In this document: positions 12,323 through 23,666 of the stretch, piece by piece
Layout of the letters: every line of letters begins with the position of its first letter
How positions within the stretch are numbered: position 1 is the first letter of the stretch
Position numbers and translations under genes: made by a program
Assembly: GCA_039000515.1 (NCBI GenBank)
Contig: JBCFYV010000024.1
Location: forward strand, 45,346,245 to 45,410,244
Origin: Timema cristinae
Taxonomy: Eukaryota; Arthropoda; Insecta; Phasmatodea; Timematidae
Reading direction: 5' to 3'
DNA length: 64,000 nt
Notes under the pieces: model-generated
Database searches by the model: none
What the model saw: only the letters and a program-made list of their open reading frames with translations
Told to the model about the DNA's origin: nothing

Positions 12323-12936
12323 TACTAGCTAGTAGATTTAGTAGTTTTTCTAGCTGTAAAATAAACCACTTCTTAATAAAACTGTACTGTTCTGAGGTAG
12401 AGATGTGGAATGTGGTATTTGAACTGTGCTCGCATTTGCGTTGAGTGTGTAAGGGGAAGGGGGGCCTTAAGCTAATTTATCGAATGACTCATTGAGGTGG
12501 GAACCTTAACCCCATTTCAGATTTTGATGAGCAGTTTGCACCTTTTAGGCACATGGAGTTGCGTTTTGGATTACTCTGGATGGTTTGGGAGTGCTAGTTT
12601 GTAGAATTAAGCAGTAAATTGTTTGTTTTTTAAACGTTATCCAGTTGTCTAGTATCCTTTTGCATCCATTGGATGGAGTAAGTTTTTGACTAATACCTTT
12701 TACAAAAAGAGATTTAAAAAAAAATTACCTGTGTTTAAAAATACAAATCTAAATATCAACTCAAGTGAAATACAGCATGGGCATGGAACCAAATTACTTG
12801 TACGGTGTAGGCTATGGACTTATTTTCTACCCACAATCTTATGGATGAAGTCGCTGAAGATGAAAAAATATGGTTAGGAAAAGGTCAACTATAAAAAAAT
12901 ACTCGTAAATAAATTTTATAAATTGTAAAACATACT
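12323..12936. other. No gene seen
   Basis: Non-coding. The longest open frame (12686-12877) shows no domain or codon pattern that I recognise. Confidence 0.5.
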
Positions 12937-13180
12937 TCGGTGGACGCATGGTCTAACTCGCTACTCTTGCAGTAGACTAGACTACAGATAACAATTATAT
13001 ATAGGTTCGCATTTCGATAGGGTGTACTAAGGTTGGTTTAAAGAAAAGATGGGTTTCCGTTCTCCCTCATCGGGTACAATTCCTATAAATATAACCTTCC
13101 TCATCCCTAAAACTATTGGCGTGATTAGTAATTAGGCGTATAACCAGAACGGATAGTAAGACTCGGCGCTAAAAAAGAAA
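12937..13180 (+). mobile_element. S3-type SINE, decayed
   Basis: It has the head ggtggacgcatggtctaact and agtagactagact, a weak B box, and the tail ccagaacggatagtaagact to ggcgctaaaaaa. A noisy reverse-complement reading is at 44935-45165. Confidence 0.65.
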
Positions 13181-13345
13181 TCACAGAAATAGATGTGATT
13201 AGTAAATTACTAATTAAATTTAATTTCTTACAACAAATAATAGGTGTAAATTCTTGTATTTAAAAATTCTTGGCAAAGAGGATAAGGGTCTACCAAAACC
13301 GCCTGTAATTCTCACAGCCTAATTTGATTCATAATAAACGTGAGA

Positions 13346-13349
<4 letters not shown>

Positions 13350-13425
<76 letters not shown>
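13350..13425. repeat. (CA)n-(TA)n compound microsatellite
   Basis: A run of about 17 ca units is followed, after a short break, by about 19 ta units. A further (TA)n run is at 13900-13935. Confidence 0.95.
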
Positions 13426-13428
<3 letters not shown>

Positions 13429-13597
13429 ACTACGGGCTCATTTTATGTTTGAAGACTAAACCTATTGTATAATACATTCAGTTATAATAAATTAAACCCT
13501 TTACATATAAAATGTATTAAATATACAAGACAATATATTTGTTAACCATGGTTATAGCCGCATCTAAATATCATTATCTTAAATTATAAAATGAAAC

Positions 13598-13665
13598 CTG
13601 AACACGGGAATCGAACTTGGGATATTTGACTTGTACGCCAAAGCTCTAACCCCTGAGCTATTCAG
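13598..13665 (-). other. tRNA-like sequence (pseudo-tRNA or SINE head)
   Basis: On the minus strand there is a 7-bp acceptor-like pairing (ctgaata with tgttcag), a D arm tagctcaggggttagagc, and a B box aagttcgattcccg. The anticodon loop is irregular and the T stem pairs poorly. It is 68 nt, shorter than a normal tRNA. More likely a tRNA-derived repeat than a working gene. A second reading is at 44455-44522. Confidence 0.5.
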
Positions 13666-13897
13666 AAGTTGTCCCGTACCCAGCGTCATTCCTCACTAAT
13701 ATTTTAGGGTAAAGTCTGTGATGGACGTGAGGAAATAGTCAGCTCGTGTTAGTGATCAATTAAGGTCACGAGCTATCAGATAAATCGGCCACCTTCGACT
13801 CGGGAGGGCTTTATACTACTAATAGTACAATTAAATTTGTAGGAATGCGCTAATAAAGATGGATTGACTAGACAAGCTATTATATTTGTTAATTACG

Positions 13898-13937
<40 letters not shown>

Positions 13938-14187
13938 CTATTTGTAGACTGATTTGGCCTGATGTCCAATTAGTTAATCTATATAAACAAAAGTTGAGTT
14001 TTATATTCGGCGCTACGTAAAGTTAGTCTGTAAGTTATGTATTGATATAAGTATTATAAATATGTACACGTTAAATATTTATAAAAAAATGAAAACATAA
14101 TAATTATAGAACATTTATTTTATTTTCTGTTATTTTATTTCAAGGGTTCTTGACTGAATTTATTTTAATTTATTCTTAAATTTATAT

Positions 14188-14240
14188 ATATATATATTAT
14201 TATTATTATTATTATTATTAGCACCGCGTCTTACTACCCG
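14188..14240 (-). mobile_element. Left piece of a short SINE split by the Polinton-like element
   Basis: A (TTA)n run and gcaccgcgtcttactacccg form the SINE 3' tail. The remaining 14 bp (ttcgggttatacgc) lie at 27491-27504, beyond the 13.2-kb insertion. The SINE's own target duplication aaatttatat is at 14178-14187 and 27505-27514, so the SINE arrived first. Confidence 0.85.
14235..14240. repeat. Target-site duplication, left (tacccg)
   Basis: tacccg here and at 27485-27490 flank the terminal inverted repeats. The uninterrupted SINE elsewhere in the window reads ctactacccgttcgggtt, with a single tacccg. A 6-bp duplication is what Polinton integrases are known to produce. Confidence 0.9.
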
Positions 14241-14985
14241 ACTACCTCTCTGGACCCGTCGCCCCAATTTAACCTTGAACATGATGTTGACGTGAGGAAC
14301 TCGTAAACATCCTTGTTCCGTGGAAGGTTAATATTAGAGTATGAAAAAACTATAGACCATTTTCTGTAGGAAGGGCAAAAACAACTATACTCTATAGTAG
14401 CTTAACTGAGTCGCACCTTTTGATTATTGATGTGTGCTGGGGGAGAGATTTGAACTGAGACCTCCTTCATACGAAACCCGTTGAACAAGTTTGTACTCGC
14501 TCCCCGGCATTGTAAACATCGTGAACATATAGTCCGTGGAAGGGTGATATGAAGGGATCGAATCGATTTTCAATAATGGATAATTGGTGATGAATTATCG
14601 GTTATCGAGAGTGAATAAAACACGGATATTATACACTTTTTAGTTGTTATTGCCATCCTTGTTCCTGGTAGCGTCTAATAAAACACGGATATTCTAAAAT
14701 ATATATTTATTCGACGTAACTAAAAAAAAAATCCGTTCATATTTTCAAAAAGTTCCTTCATATCAAAATCGGCCTATAGCCCTCCAGTCACCTTGGATAT
14801 GTTGATTGCCTCCCAATAGCCTTGACGAGGACTTCGTGAGGGTTTGTAAACATCCCTGTTTTTTCGTGGTTGTGTAACAAAGCAAACGACTATAAATAGA
14901 CCTGAGATCTTTACAATCGTTCAATATAATTTGTGATTTCATCCTATAAACATCAAGATGAGTTTTGACGATCTTGAAAACTGGT
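14241..14985 (+). repeat. Left terminal inverted repeat
   Basis: The first ~390 bp match the right end (27090-27484) almost perfectly. Similarity resumes at about 14735-14880 (matching 26915-27060) and again over the TATA box and first codons of the small gene (matching 25877-25976). Indels between these blocks differ in the two ends, so the repeats have diverged by insertion since they were last homogenised. Confidence 0.85.
14891..14898 (+). promoter_or_regulatory. TATA box of the small spliced gene
   Basis: tataaata lies 60 bp upstream of the ATG at 14958, leaving room for a transcription start near 14920 and a short leader. The same box occurs in the right terminal repeat on the opposite strand at 25969-25976, so each end carried an inward-facing promoter. 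Confidence 0.65.
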
Positions 14986-15339
14986 TTAATTTCGGTAAGT
15001 TTAAAAAGTTTTGTAAGGGGTAACTATTTTACATGATAAAAAGTCTTTGGTGTACAGAGGTATTTGCTCTTTACAGACTTCCAAGAAGACACAACACCGG
15101 CGCCTGCAGAAACTATTCAAACGCGGTCTCCATCAGATCTGTTGGGGCTTTTCACAGAGGAAGGGATTTGCACGGCGGGTAATTTCCGGCTTTAAATTTG
15201 AGCATTATTGGTGTGTAGTTTTTTGCCCCTGTGATAGTAATTAATATGTATTTATTTAATTTCAGATTTTTGGGACACTGCACCACTGTCGCCGCCAGCC
15301 CAAAAGATGGACGACGTGTCGGCGAGCTCGAGCGGCTAG
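14958..15339 (+). CDS. Small spliced gene in the terminal region, unknown function
   Basis: I do not recognise this protein. Three exons are inferred: 14958-14994, 15077-15178 and 15266-15339. Intron 1 (14995-15076) has gtaagt and ttacag; intron 2 (15179-15265) has gtaatt and atttcag. The frame stays open across both junctions, giving about 70 residues. The product is acidic and rich in Asp, Glu, Ser, Pro and aromatic residues, resembling a short transactivation-type region by composition only. The start was chosen for its TATA box and because its first codons recur in the right terminal repeat. After the TAG at 15337, other frames stay open to about 15439, so a frameshift or alternative splice could extend the protein. 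Adintoviruses are known to carry small accessory early genes, but no family match is claimed. Confidence 0.5.
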
Positions 15340-15639
15340 CCCCGGAGATCCGGGATGGTGTGCAGGCGCCGCTAGGGTCACGGCAGCCATCCCTCATGCC
15401 GATGTTTTGACCGAACTTGAGCTACTAGATCAATCTTAAGTGAGTATCGACTATACTTGTAAATAGAAAGCTGACTTCCTCGCTACAGCTGTTCAGTTTA
15501 AACCAAGCAATAATATATTTTGTTAGAGAGAGACAGAAACCAGTCACTTTCTCCTGTCATTAGCGGCGGGAGACGAGCGGGTATTTATGTCGTATCAACA
15601 ACTCTGAAGTTAAAAGCACAGCTGAAAATGTGGGTTTAA

Positions 15640-18600
15640 CCTTTGTTAACGCGTATGTTTGGAACAATTATATTTAAAGTCTGTTGAGTCAGGGGTCCCG
15701 CGTTCGATTCCGGGCATAGATGAAAATGTTGGTTTGATAAATTAACCACTATTAACAAATCCAAATTCCCAACAAAGTTAATCTATAAAATAATTTAAAT
15801 TACATTAACACTCATTAATGCCCTGTGTTCAGCACTAGTGTCTGTATGTATGAAGATCACATGACTTGGCGTATTAATACATTAGATTTAATATAGGAAG
15901 TTCTTCTAGCTGTCAGATAGTATATACAAATAACACATGATGAGATTAATTAAAACGGTTTACGTAAAAAAAAACTAAAATAATGTGTTAACTACTCATA
16001 CTAGGACAGCATCAATACACACACACACACCACATAATTAAACGTTTTAAAAAGATCTGTGTGTTACATCACCCTTGTTCGGGTATCATCGCGTGGAAGG
16101 ATGGGGTTCAATTCCGAAAACGTTTAAACCACTATTAACAAATCCAAATTCCCAACAAAGTTAATCTATAAAATAATTTAAATTCATTAAACACTCATTA
16201 ATGCCCTGTGTTCAGCACTAGTGTCTGTATGTATGAAGATCACATGACTTGGCGTATTTATAATATAGGAAGTTCTTCTAGCTGTCAGATATGTATATAC
16301 AAATAAACACATGATGAGATTAATTAAAACGGTTTACGTAAAAAAAAACTAAAATAATGTGTTAACTACTCATACTAGGACAGCATCAATACACACACAC
16401 ACACACACTAATTAACGTTTAAAAAAGAACTGTGTGTTACATCCACCCTTGTAGGGTTATCATTCGCGTGGAAGGAGGGGTTCAATTCCCGAAACGGTTT
16501 AAACCACTATTAACAAATCCAAATTCCCAACAAAGTTAATCTATAAAATAATTTAAATTCCATTAAACACTCATTAATGCCCTGTGTTCAGCACTAGTGT
16601 CTGTATGTATGAAGATCACATGACTTGGCGTATTAATATAGGAAGTTCTTCTAGCTGTCAGATATGTATATACAAAATAAACACATGATGAGATTAATTA
16701 AAACGTTTACGTAAAAAAACCTAAAATAATGTGTTAACTACTCATACTAGGACAGCATCAACTACACACACACATATTAACGTTTAAAAAAGAACTGTGT
16801 GTTACATCCACCCTTGTAGAGTTATCATTCGCGTGGAAGGAGGGGTTCAATTCCCGAAACGGTTTAACAAATCCAAATTCCCAACAAAGTTAATCAATAA
16901 AATAATTTAAATTACATTAAATACTCACAAAAAATCCTCTCTCTCATTAATGCCCTGTGTTCAGTACTAGTGTCTGTATGTATGAAGATCACATGACTTG
17001 GCGTATTAATACATTAGATTTAATATAGGAAGTTCTTCTAGCTGTCAGATATGTCCATTCCTTAGAAAATCAGTTCATGTATAATACACACATGATGAGA
17101 TTAATTAAAACAAAACCTAATCTGATGTGTGCTATAATTTAACTTCAGGGATTTCCTTGAACTCGATGTGCTAGCTACTCATATTCAATACACACACACA
17201 CACACAATTTGCGAGGGGGGTCCCGGGTTCGATTCCAACGGTGATGAAGGATCTATAATACTCAACACATTTTTAGCACTGCGCTATTAGATTATGAATT
17301 GGAAGACTGTAATTATAGTAGAGTTTTCAAATAGTTTATTGCAAGACTTTCTTTAACAACTTCATATACAGCCAGTCATCCGGGCATAGATGAAAATGTT
17401 GGTTTGATAAATTAAACCACTATTAACAAATCCAAATTCCCAACAAAGTTAATCTATAAAATAATTTAAATTTGTCACTAAACACTCACAAAAAAAATCC
17501 GCTCTCTCATTAATGCCCTGTGTTCAGCACTAGTGTCTGTATGTATAGCAAGTGTATATGAAGATCACATGACTTGGCGTATTAATACATGAGATTTAAT
17601 CTAAGAAGTTCTTCTAGCTGTCAGATATGTATATACAAATACACACATGATGAGATTAATTAAAACAAAACCTATCTGATTTGTGTTATAATTTAACTTC
17701 AGGGATTTCCTTGAACTCGATGTGCTAGCTACTCATATTCAATACACACACTAATTAACGTTTAAAAAAAGAACTGTGTGTTACATCCACCCTTGTAGGG
17801 TTATCATTCGCGTGGAAGGAGGGGTTCAATTCCCGAAACGGTTTAAACCACTATTAACAAATCCAAATTCCCAACAAAGTTAATCAATAAAATAATTTAA
17901 ATTACATTAAACACTCATTAATGCCCTGTGTTCAGCACTAGTGTCTGTATGTATAGCAAGTGACATATGAAGATCACATGACTTGGCGTATTAATACATT
18001 AGATTTAATCTAGGAAGTTCGTCTAGCTGTCAGATATGTATATACAAATACACACATGATGAGATTAATTAAAAGGGTTTACGTAAAAAAAAACCTAAAA
18101 TTAACTACTCATACTAGGACAGCATCAATACACACACACTAATTAACGTTTAAAAAGAACTGTGTGTTTCATCTATCCTTGTAGAGTTATCAAACCCCAA
18201 TCTCCTCAACAACGTAAGTCTGGTCTACTGTGCGATGTACATAGAATTATACACACTATTTGCCAGCGAGTAACATCCAAATGGTACAATCAATAAACAT
18301 ATATAGTAAATAGTGTAGGGTAACATATGAGTTGCTATTTATTCTGTGCCATCTACTCAGGAAAATTGGTACTTGTGTTAACCCCTACATATAACATATA
18401 TAAACAATGGTGGCTATCGCTATACTATAGGGGTAGAATAATGAAAGGTAAGTTTAACCACAGTTGGGTGAAGAGAAAACGTTCAACACTCGTTGAATAC
18501 CTGTCAAGGGTGTCCTGTAATTTAATGCTCGAAACTATATTTTGTTGACATACTAAATTATCCACTTAAACCTAAAGCCAAAATTATAGTAAGTGTACAC

Positions 18601-19102
18601 ACATGTGCATAGATGGAGAATGGAAAAACTCCCAGCGGTGATGAAGGATCTATAATAATCAACACATTTTTAGCACTGCGCTATTAGATTATGAATTGGG
18701 AAGACTGTAATTATAGTAGAGTTTACAAATAGTTTATTGCAAGACTTTCTTTAACAACTTCATATACAGTCAGTAACATATTCTTACAAATAATAAATTA
18801 TTGTAAGTCCTAGGGCGTATTTATTACACACACACACACAATTTGCGAGGGGGGTCCCGGGTTCGATTCCCAGTGGTGATGAAGGATCTATAATACTCAA
18901 CACATTTTTAGCACTGCGCTATTAGATTATGAATTGGGAAGACTGTAATTATAGTAGAGTTTACAAATAGTTTATTGCAAGACTTTCTTTAACAACTTCA
19001 TATACAGCCAGTCTCACATTTTTACAAATAATAAATTATTGTAAGTCCTAGGGTGTATTTATTACACACACAATTTTCGAGGGGGGTCCCGGGTTCGATT
19101 CC
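15640..19102 (+). repeat. Internal array of two repeat families with B-box-like motifs
   Basis: Family A, with units of about 360-560 bp, recurs about six times between 15720 and 18180. Its marker gtgtctgtatgtat appears near 15840, 16220, 16600, 16970, 17530 and 17940. Family B (marker ggtgatgaaggatctataat) occurs at about 17240, 18640 and 18875. Units contain (CA)n runs. Eight matches to the pol III B-box form ggttcRattcc lie at about 15700, 16105, 16479, 16844, 17226, 17823, 18860 and 19092. No open frame spans the array. It separates the small gene from polB. Confidence 0.8.
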
Positions 19103-19133
19103 TATTCATGTGTGTTTAACCTTTGTATTTATT

Positions 19134-19145
19134 ACACACGTGTGT
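19134..19145. promoter_or_regulatory. Palindrome with E-box upstream of polB
   Basis: acacacgtgtgt is a perfect 12-bp palindrome containing cacgtg, ending 10 bp before the likely polB ATG at 19156. It could be a transcription-factor site. No TATA box is evident here. It may instead be a by-product of the neighbouring (CA)n tracts. Confidence 0.3.
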
Positions 19146-19155
19146 TATAGTTGAA

Positions 19156-19926
19156 ATGGATGGGGAAAATGGCGGCCCACCGACAACCATCGCTGCCGCA
19201 ACGCCTCAGCACGGTGTTCGAGCCCCGAGGGAGTCCCCGCAACCCATCGCTGGCCCGTCTTCGGCACCGAGTAGTGGCCCGGTTAATCAGGTAGGAGGAG
19301 CGTTGCCTCAAGGCGTCCCTCTCCGAATCGTCGAAGAGAGAATTAAGCAATTGAGGCGGTTTTTTTATGTCGGTCGTGAATTGATCATACAATTAGGGAC
19401 GCCGGGGAGCGATCGTGACGCTAAAACCTGGCTAGAGGAGCAAATCAATGCTTTGCTTGGACGTCTCCAGGATCATGGAGTTAGCGCCGAGGATCACGTA
19501 GGTCTACTATTGGTCAACACAGACTCCTCGTCAAGACCTGTGTTCGTTTCCTTTAGACGAGCAGAGCAGCTTGACGCGCAGGCTGTGCTCTCTAATGTAG
19601 AACGAGTGTTACAAAGCAATGATTCGTTCCTCACTTCATCCCCTCTGTATATCAAGTTACACCACTTTAAAGAGCCGCGCGGGAGGGGTAATCATAAATG
19701 TGATAAACTCGCTCCCGCTAGCACGTATAGCCGTAATAATAAAGGAATAATTACTATTCAAAATGGCGACACACTTTGCCTCGCCCGTGCATTGGTTGTC
19801 GCCAAGGCTATATGTGACGTTAAAAGAGAACCGGGATGCATGGACGTGAACACCTATAAACACATAAAGGAGGCCGCAATATTCAAAAATACAAAGCAGA
19901 AGATTTATGCCGTGATGCCCGTGTGA
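19156..19926 (+). pseudogene. polB: polB, N-terminal segment (frame broken at its 3' end)
   Basis: This frame encodes the N-terminal domain of the family B polymerase that continues at 19860. The ATG at 19156 is preferred over the one at 19123 because the first eleven codons fall in the (CA)n-rich repeat. An Ala/Pro/Ser-rich low-complexity leader (about residues 8-50) precedes a conserved-looking part that includes NGDTLCLARALVVAKA, near residues 209-224, a stretch I associate with Polinton polymerases. The frame ends at TGA 19924-19926 and overlaps the next frame. The conserved reading switches frame between about 19860 and 19875, so this is one gene with a frameshift, not two genes. The intact protein is not reconstructed here. 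Confidence 0.75.
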
Positions 19927-22900
19927 ATCTTTTGAAAGGTGGTGGACTCACCGAACTGAAACAATTTCAAACATACCTCACCGAATACAAAATCACCGTG
20001 TTCAGGGAACGTCGGGGGAGACAAGTCCTATTTGAGGGGCCTACTCCCTCCGAACATTCCTTTAAGGGCTACCTTGATTTGTATTTTCACGACGACAAGC
20101 AAAACCATTTTGATGTTATTGCATCCCTGACAGCCGCGTTTAAGTGCGGGTACTTTTGCCGCGAGTGTCGTGTGCCGTTCAACACAAAGAACGAGCACAA
20201 ATGCGAATCCGCGTGCAAAAGATGCTACGCTAAACCGGTCTGCAGTGGAGGCCGATCTGTGACCTGTAAAGATTGCGGGCGTCGGCTAACAAACCAGCAG
20301 TGTTTTGATAATCATAAACGTCCCGGTTTTTGCAGAGGTCGCATGTCGGTCTGTGACGTCAAAAAGGTTTGCGAGGTATGTGGACAATTTTTCAGTTTGG
20401 AAAAGTCAAGCTATTCACACAGGTGTTATGAGACTTTTTGTAGAGTATGCGAGACCCATCGCCCTTTTGGGCATTTCTGTTATATGAAGCGGGCCTCAGC
20501 CAAGCCGTCGCTGGAAAAGAGCAATTTCATGTTTGTATTTTACGATTTTGAATGCAGACAAGAAACGCCTCTTCAAGGTGCGGTCAACACGTACTTGCAC
20601 GAACCTAACTTTTGTGTCGTGCAGGCATGTTGCAAGGCCTGTCTTCATATAGATGCAAATGACAATCATTGCACCGATTGCGGGGGCGATAGGACTCGCA
20701 TATTCAAGGGTGATGCCACAATGGCCCAATTTTTCGGTTTTATAGAGCAAATTAAAGCTTCAAAATTTAAAGACATCACCCTCCTAGCCCATAATGCCAA
20801 GGGCTATGACGGAAATTTCATTTTAAAATATATGATGGAGGTTAAAAAATGGACTCCAGAACTTATAATGAACGGTGGGAAAATCATGTCCATGCGTTAC
20901 GGCCCGCTCCATTTTATTGACTCGCTGAACTTTCTCCCCATGTCGTTGTCCAAGATGCCCAAAACGTTCGGCTTGGACGAGTCTTTGGCCAAGGGACATT
21001 TCCCCCATTTTTTCAACAAAAAAGAAAACGCGGGGTATAGGGGTCCCTTGCCGCCAAAGGAGGACTACGGCGTCGGCGAGATGTCGGTCGAGGGAAAGGA
21101 GCGCTTTGAGAAGTGGTATGACGCGTTGGTCAAGAAAAATTACGTCTTTGATTTTAACCGCGAGCTGGAACTGTATTGCGTGAAAGACGTAGAGATCCTG
21201 CGGAAGGCCTGCCTAAAGTTTAGAGACATGCTCGTGGAGAAAGCAAAGGTGGATCCTTTCAGAGAGGCGTGTACTATCGCTGGAGCGGCCATGTTGGTTT
21301 ACCGCCGAAGCCATCTTAAGGAGAATACCGTAGGTATTGTCCCTAACGGTGGCTACCGGTGCGCGGACCAACAGTCGCACGTCGCAGTACAATGGCTCTG
21401 CTGGGAGGCCCATCAACGCGGTGTCTCTATTCTTCATGCGGGTAACGGCCGTGAGGAATATGTGTTAGGGCGACGTGTAGACGGCGTTGTTAAAGCTGGA
21501 GATACCACCACCGTCTTCCAGTTCTGGGGCTGTTATTGGCACGGGTGTCCGCTCTGTTATCCGGACAGGACCACCCCCGTCAAAAACAGCCGCCACGAGA
21601 CCATGGAGACGCGCTATGAAGCGACCATGGCCTGCGTGGAGAAATTTAAGAACGCCGGCTACGCGGTCGTAGAAATGTGGGAGTGTACGTTTAACGCGAT
21701 GAAACGCACAGACAAGGACTTGCAACGATTTGTACTCCGGCACGAGGTGTATACCAAGGAGCCCCTCAGCCCCAGGGATGCATTCTTTGGCGGGCGTACA
21801 AATTGTATCAAACTCTTTCACGAAGCTGACCTTTCTTGTGGAGAGAAGATCAGGTACTTGGACGTGTGTTCGTTGTATCCGTACGTTTGCAAGTACAAAA
21901 AATACCCCGTCGGCCACCCCAAAATTCACTTGGAGCCAAATTGTCCCGCTATAGATCGAGTAGAAGGCATAGCCAAAGTTACAGTGACGCCTCCGCGGGA
22001 TTTATTCCTGCCCGTATTGCCTACACGGATGCACGACAAATTGATGTTCATCTTGTGCAGGAAATGCGGGGAGGAGAAAAACCAAGACGCGTGTCGGCAC
22101 AACGACAAAAAAGATCGCTGGTTGACAGGCGTCTGGGTGATTGACGAGATCCGGAAAGCCGTTGAGAAAGGCTACACCGTTGAAGCAGTGCACGAAGTGT
22201 GGGAGTACGATGTATCTGTTTACGACCGTCAGACACGTTCTGGCGGCCTGTTTCACGGCTACATCGATACTTTTTTGAAAATTAAACAAGAAGCCAGCGG
22301 ATGGCCAGAGTGGTGCACCTCACGAGAGGATAAGTTAGCTTACATTCAAAATTATGAGGAAAGGGAAGGGGTAAAACTCGATTTCGATTCTGTGTGTAAA
22401 AACCCCGGTCTCCGCACACTGGCTAAACTCTTTTTAAATTCGTTATGGGGAAAGTTTGGGCAAAGACCCGATTTACCACACGTAGCCGTTGTCAACGACT
22501 ATCAGGGCGTCCACAAGTACCTGACGGATCCGTACATCACCGTGGACAGCGTCATAGATGTTAATGACGAGGTTATGTTCCTCAATTACAAGGATGCGCG
22601 TGACGCGTTGCGCCCTAACCCTAACACGAGTGTGGCGGTGGCGTGCTACACGACTGCTATGGCTAGGTTGCACTTATACGGCATCCTTGAACAATTGGGG
22701 GACCGCGTTTTGTATCACGACACGGATAGCGTTCTGTTCACGGAACGCCCCGGCGATCAGAGTCCACCGACCGGAGACTTTTTAGGTGACCTCACAGACG
22801 AACTTCAGGATTACGGGCCGGGAAGCTACATCAGCGCCTTTGTATCTGGTGGTCCCAAGAATTACGCGTACCGGATTTGTGTCGGTGGCGATCCCACCAA

Positions 22901-23177
22901 AACAAAAACGGTGTGCAAGGTTCGCGGGATCACCATAAACTACGGCAACCGGAACGACGTTAATTTTGACGTTCTGAAAGCGATGGTCACCGAACAGGCC
23001 GCGGAACGGTACATACAGATACCGCACAAAATTATAAGAAAAGGTCTTGCGACTGTATGTACCGTTTCGCAGAGTAAGGTTTACCGGCCGGTGTACACCA
23101 AACGCCGGATAATCGATGATTATAATACGTTGCCGTTTGGGTATCAAAGTCCTTGCAAACGCGCTCGCCACGATTAA
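19860..23177 (+). pseudogene. polB: Protein-primed family B DNA polymerase, main part
   Basis: This frame is open from 19860 (after a stop at 19857) to the TAA at 23175-23177. Numbering residues from the GTG at 19923: a Cys/His-rich zinc-binding region spans about 75-190; exonuclease motif I is DFE at 208-210, II is HNAKGYDGNF near 290, III is YCVKDVE near 418. An FWGCYWHGCPLC motif at 534-545 is typical of Polinton enzymes. Polymerase motif A is DVCSLYP at 647-653, motif B KLFLNSLWGKFG at 835-846, and motif C YHDTDS at 931-936. All expected catalytic acidic residues are present. In the cell of an active relative it would copy the linear element from a terminal protein. GC content is clearly higher than the flanks. 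The missing in-frame ATG and the upstream frame break indicate a non-functional copy, unless the break is an assembly error. GTG is not a credible eukaryotic start. Confidence 0.92.
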
Positions 23178-23214
23178 AAGGTGATTATTTAGACGGGCCG
23201 AATAATCACCTTTT
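23176..23214 (+). terminator. Perfect hairpin at the polB stop codon
   Basis: aaaaggtgattatt (23176-23189) pairs with aataatcacctttt (23201-23214), a 14-bp stem with an 11-nt loop. It begins inside the TAA stop codon. The hairpin is also intact in the noisy second reading at about 35657-35694. A 3'-end or transcript-processing role is plausible by analogy with hairpin-marked 3' ends in some large DNA viruses, but this is inference. Confidence 0.6.
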
Positions 23215-23484
23215 ACTTTCTTTCACTCTAGACAGTTCCACCGACATACCATTTTTCAAAGATTTTTTTTTTCATATTTTTTTCTGCATGAAAACAAGCA
23301 TATTTTTTTATATTTTTTTTATGCACCCGGGTTACTTTTTTTTATATTTTTTTTTATTTGCCAGTAATCCTCCGCCTACCTGATTTATTTATTTGTATAA
23401 ATTTTTATTTAGTACCTAGGCCACTATTCCCTCATATTGTAAACAAAACCAGTTATGTTTATATATTGTAAATATTCATGACCA

Positions 23485-23490
23485 AATAAA
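23485..23490 (+). promoter_or_regulatory. Candidate polyadenylation signal after polB
   Basis: aataaa lies about 310 bp past the polB stop, after T-rich runs (23260-23370). In such AT-rich DNA the hexamer is common by chance. Confidence 0.3.
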
Positions 23491-23573
23491 TATTGTAAAA
23501 ATTGTTATGTTTGTGTTTTTAACGTCTATACCCCACACCTCTCTCCTATCCTATAAGCTCAGTCTCAAACATT

Positions 23574-23666
23574 ATGGACAAGTTTAAACATCCATTTTCG
23601 GCCATCATCAGCGGCCCTTCCGGCTGCGGGAAGTCACCGGGTACACATCACGCCTTAAGGATGTAG
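23574..23666 (+). pseudogene. Truncated packaging-type ATPase (Walker A only)
   Basis: From the ATG at 23574 the frame reads HPFSAIISGPSGCGKS, a P-loop (GxxGxGKS) about 14 residues from the start. Polinton and adintovirus packaging ATPases of the FtsK/HerA type begin much like this. Homology stops right after the P-loop near 23638, followed by nine unrelated codons and a TAG. The remaining ~200 codons expected for the family, with Walker B, are missing. It lies about 400 bp downstream of polB on the same strand. Another P-loop family is possible, but position and spacing favour the ATPase. Confidence 0.6.

Noticed and set aside
13598..13665. A functional tRNA gene
   Set aside because: The acceptor and D arms look good, but the anticodon loop is irregular, the T stem does not pair well and the total length is short.
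15640..18190. CRISPR-like array
   Set aside because: Units are hundreds of bases long, lack uniform short repeats and spacers, and the context is a eukaryotic mobile element.
19123..19926. A separate 267-codon gene upstream of polB
   Set aside because: Its C-terminal half has polymerase-like conserved words and it overlaps the next frame; it is the front of polB after a frame break.
21465..21929. 154-codon frame antisense to polB
   Set aside because: A shadow frame in GC-richer coding sequence opposite conserved polymerase motifs.
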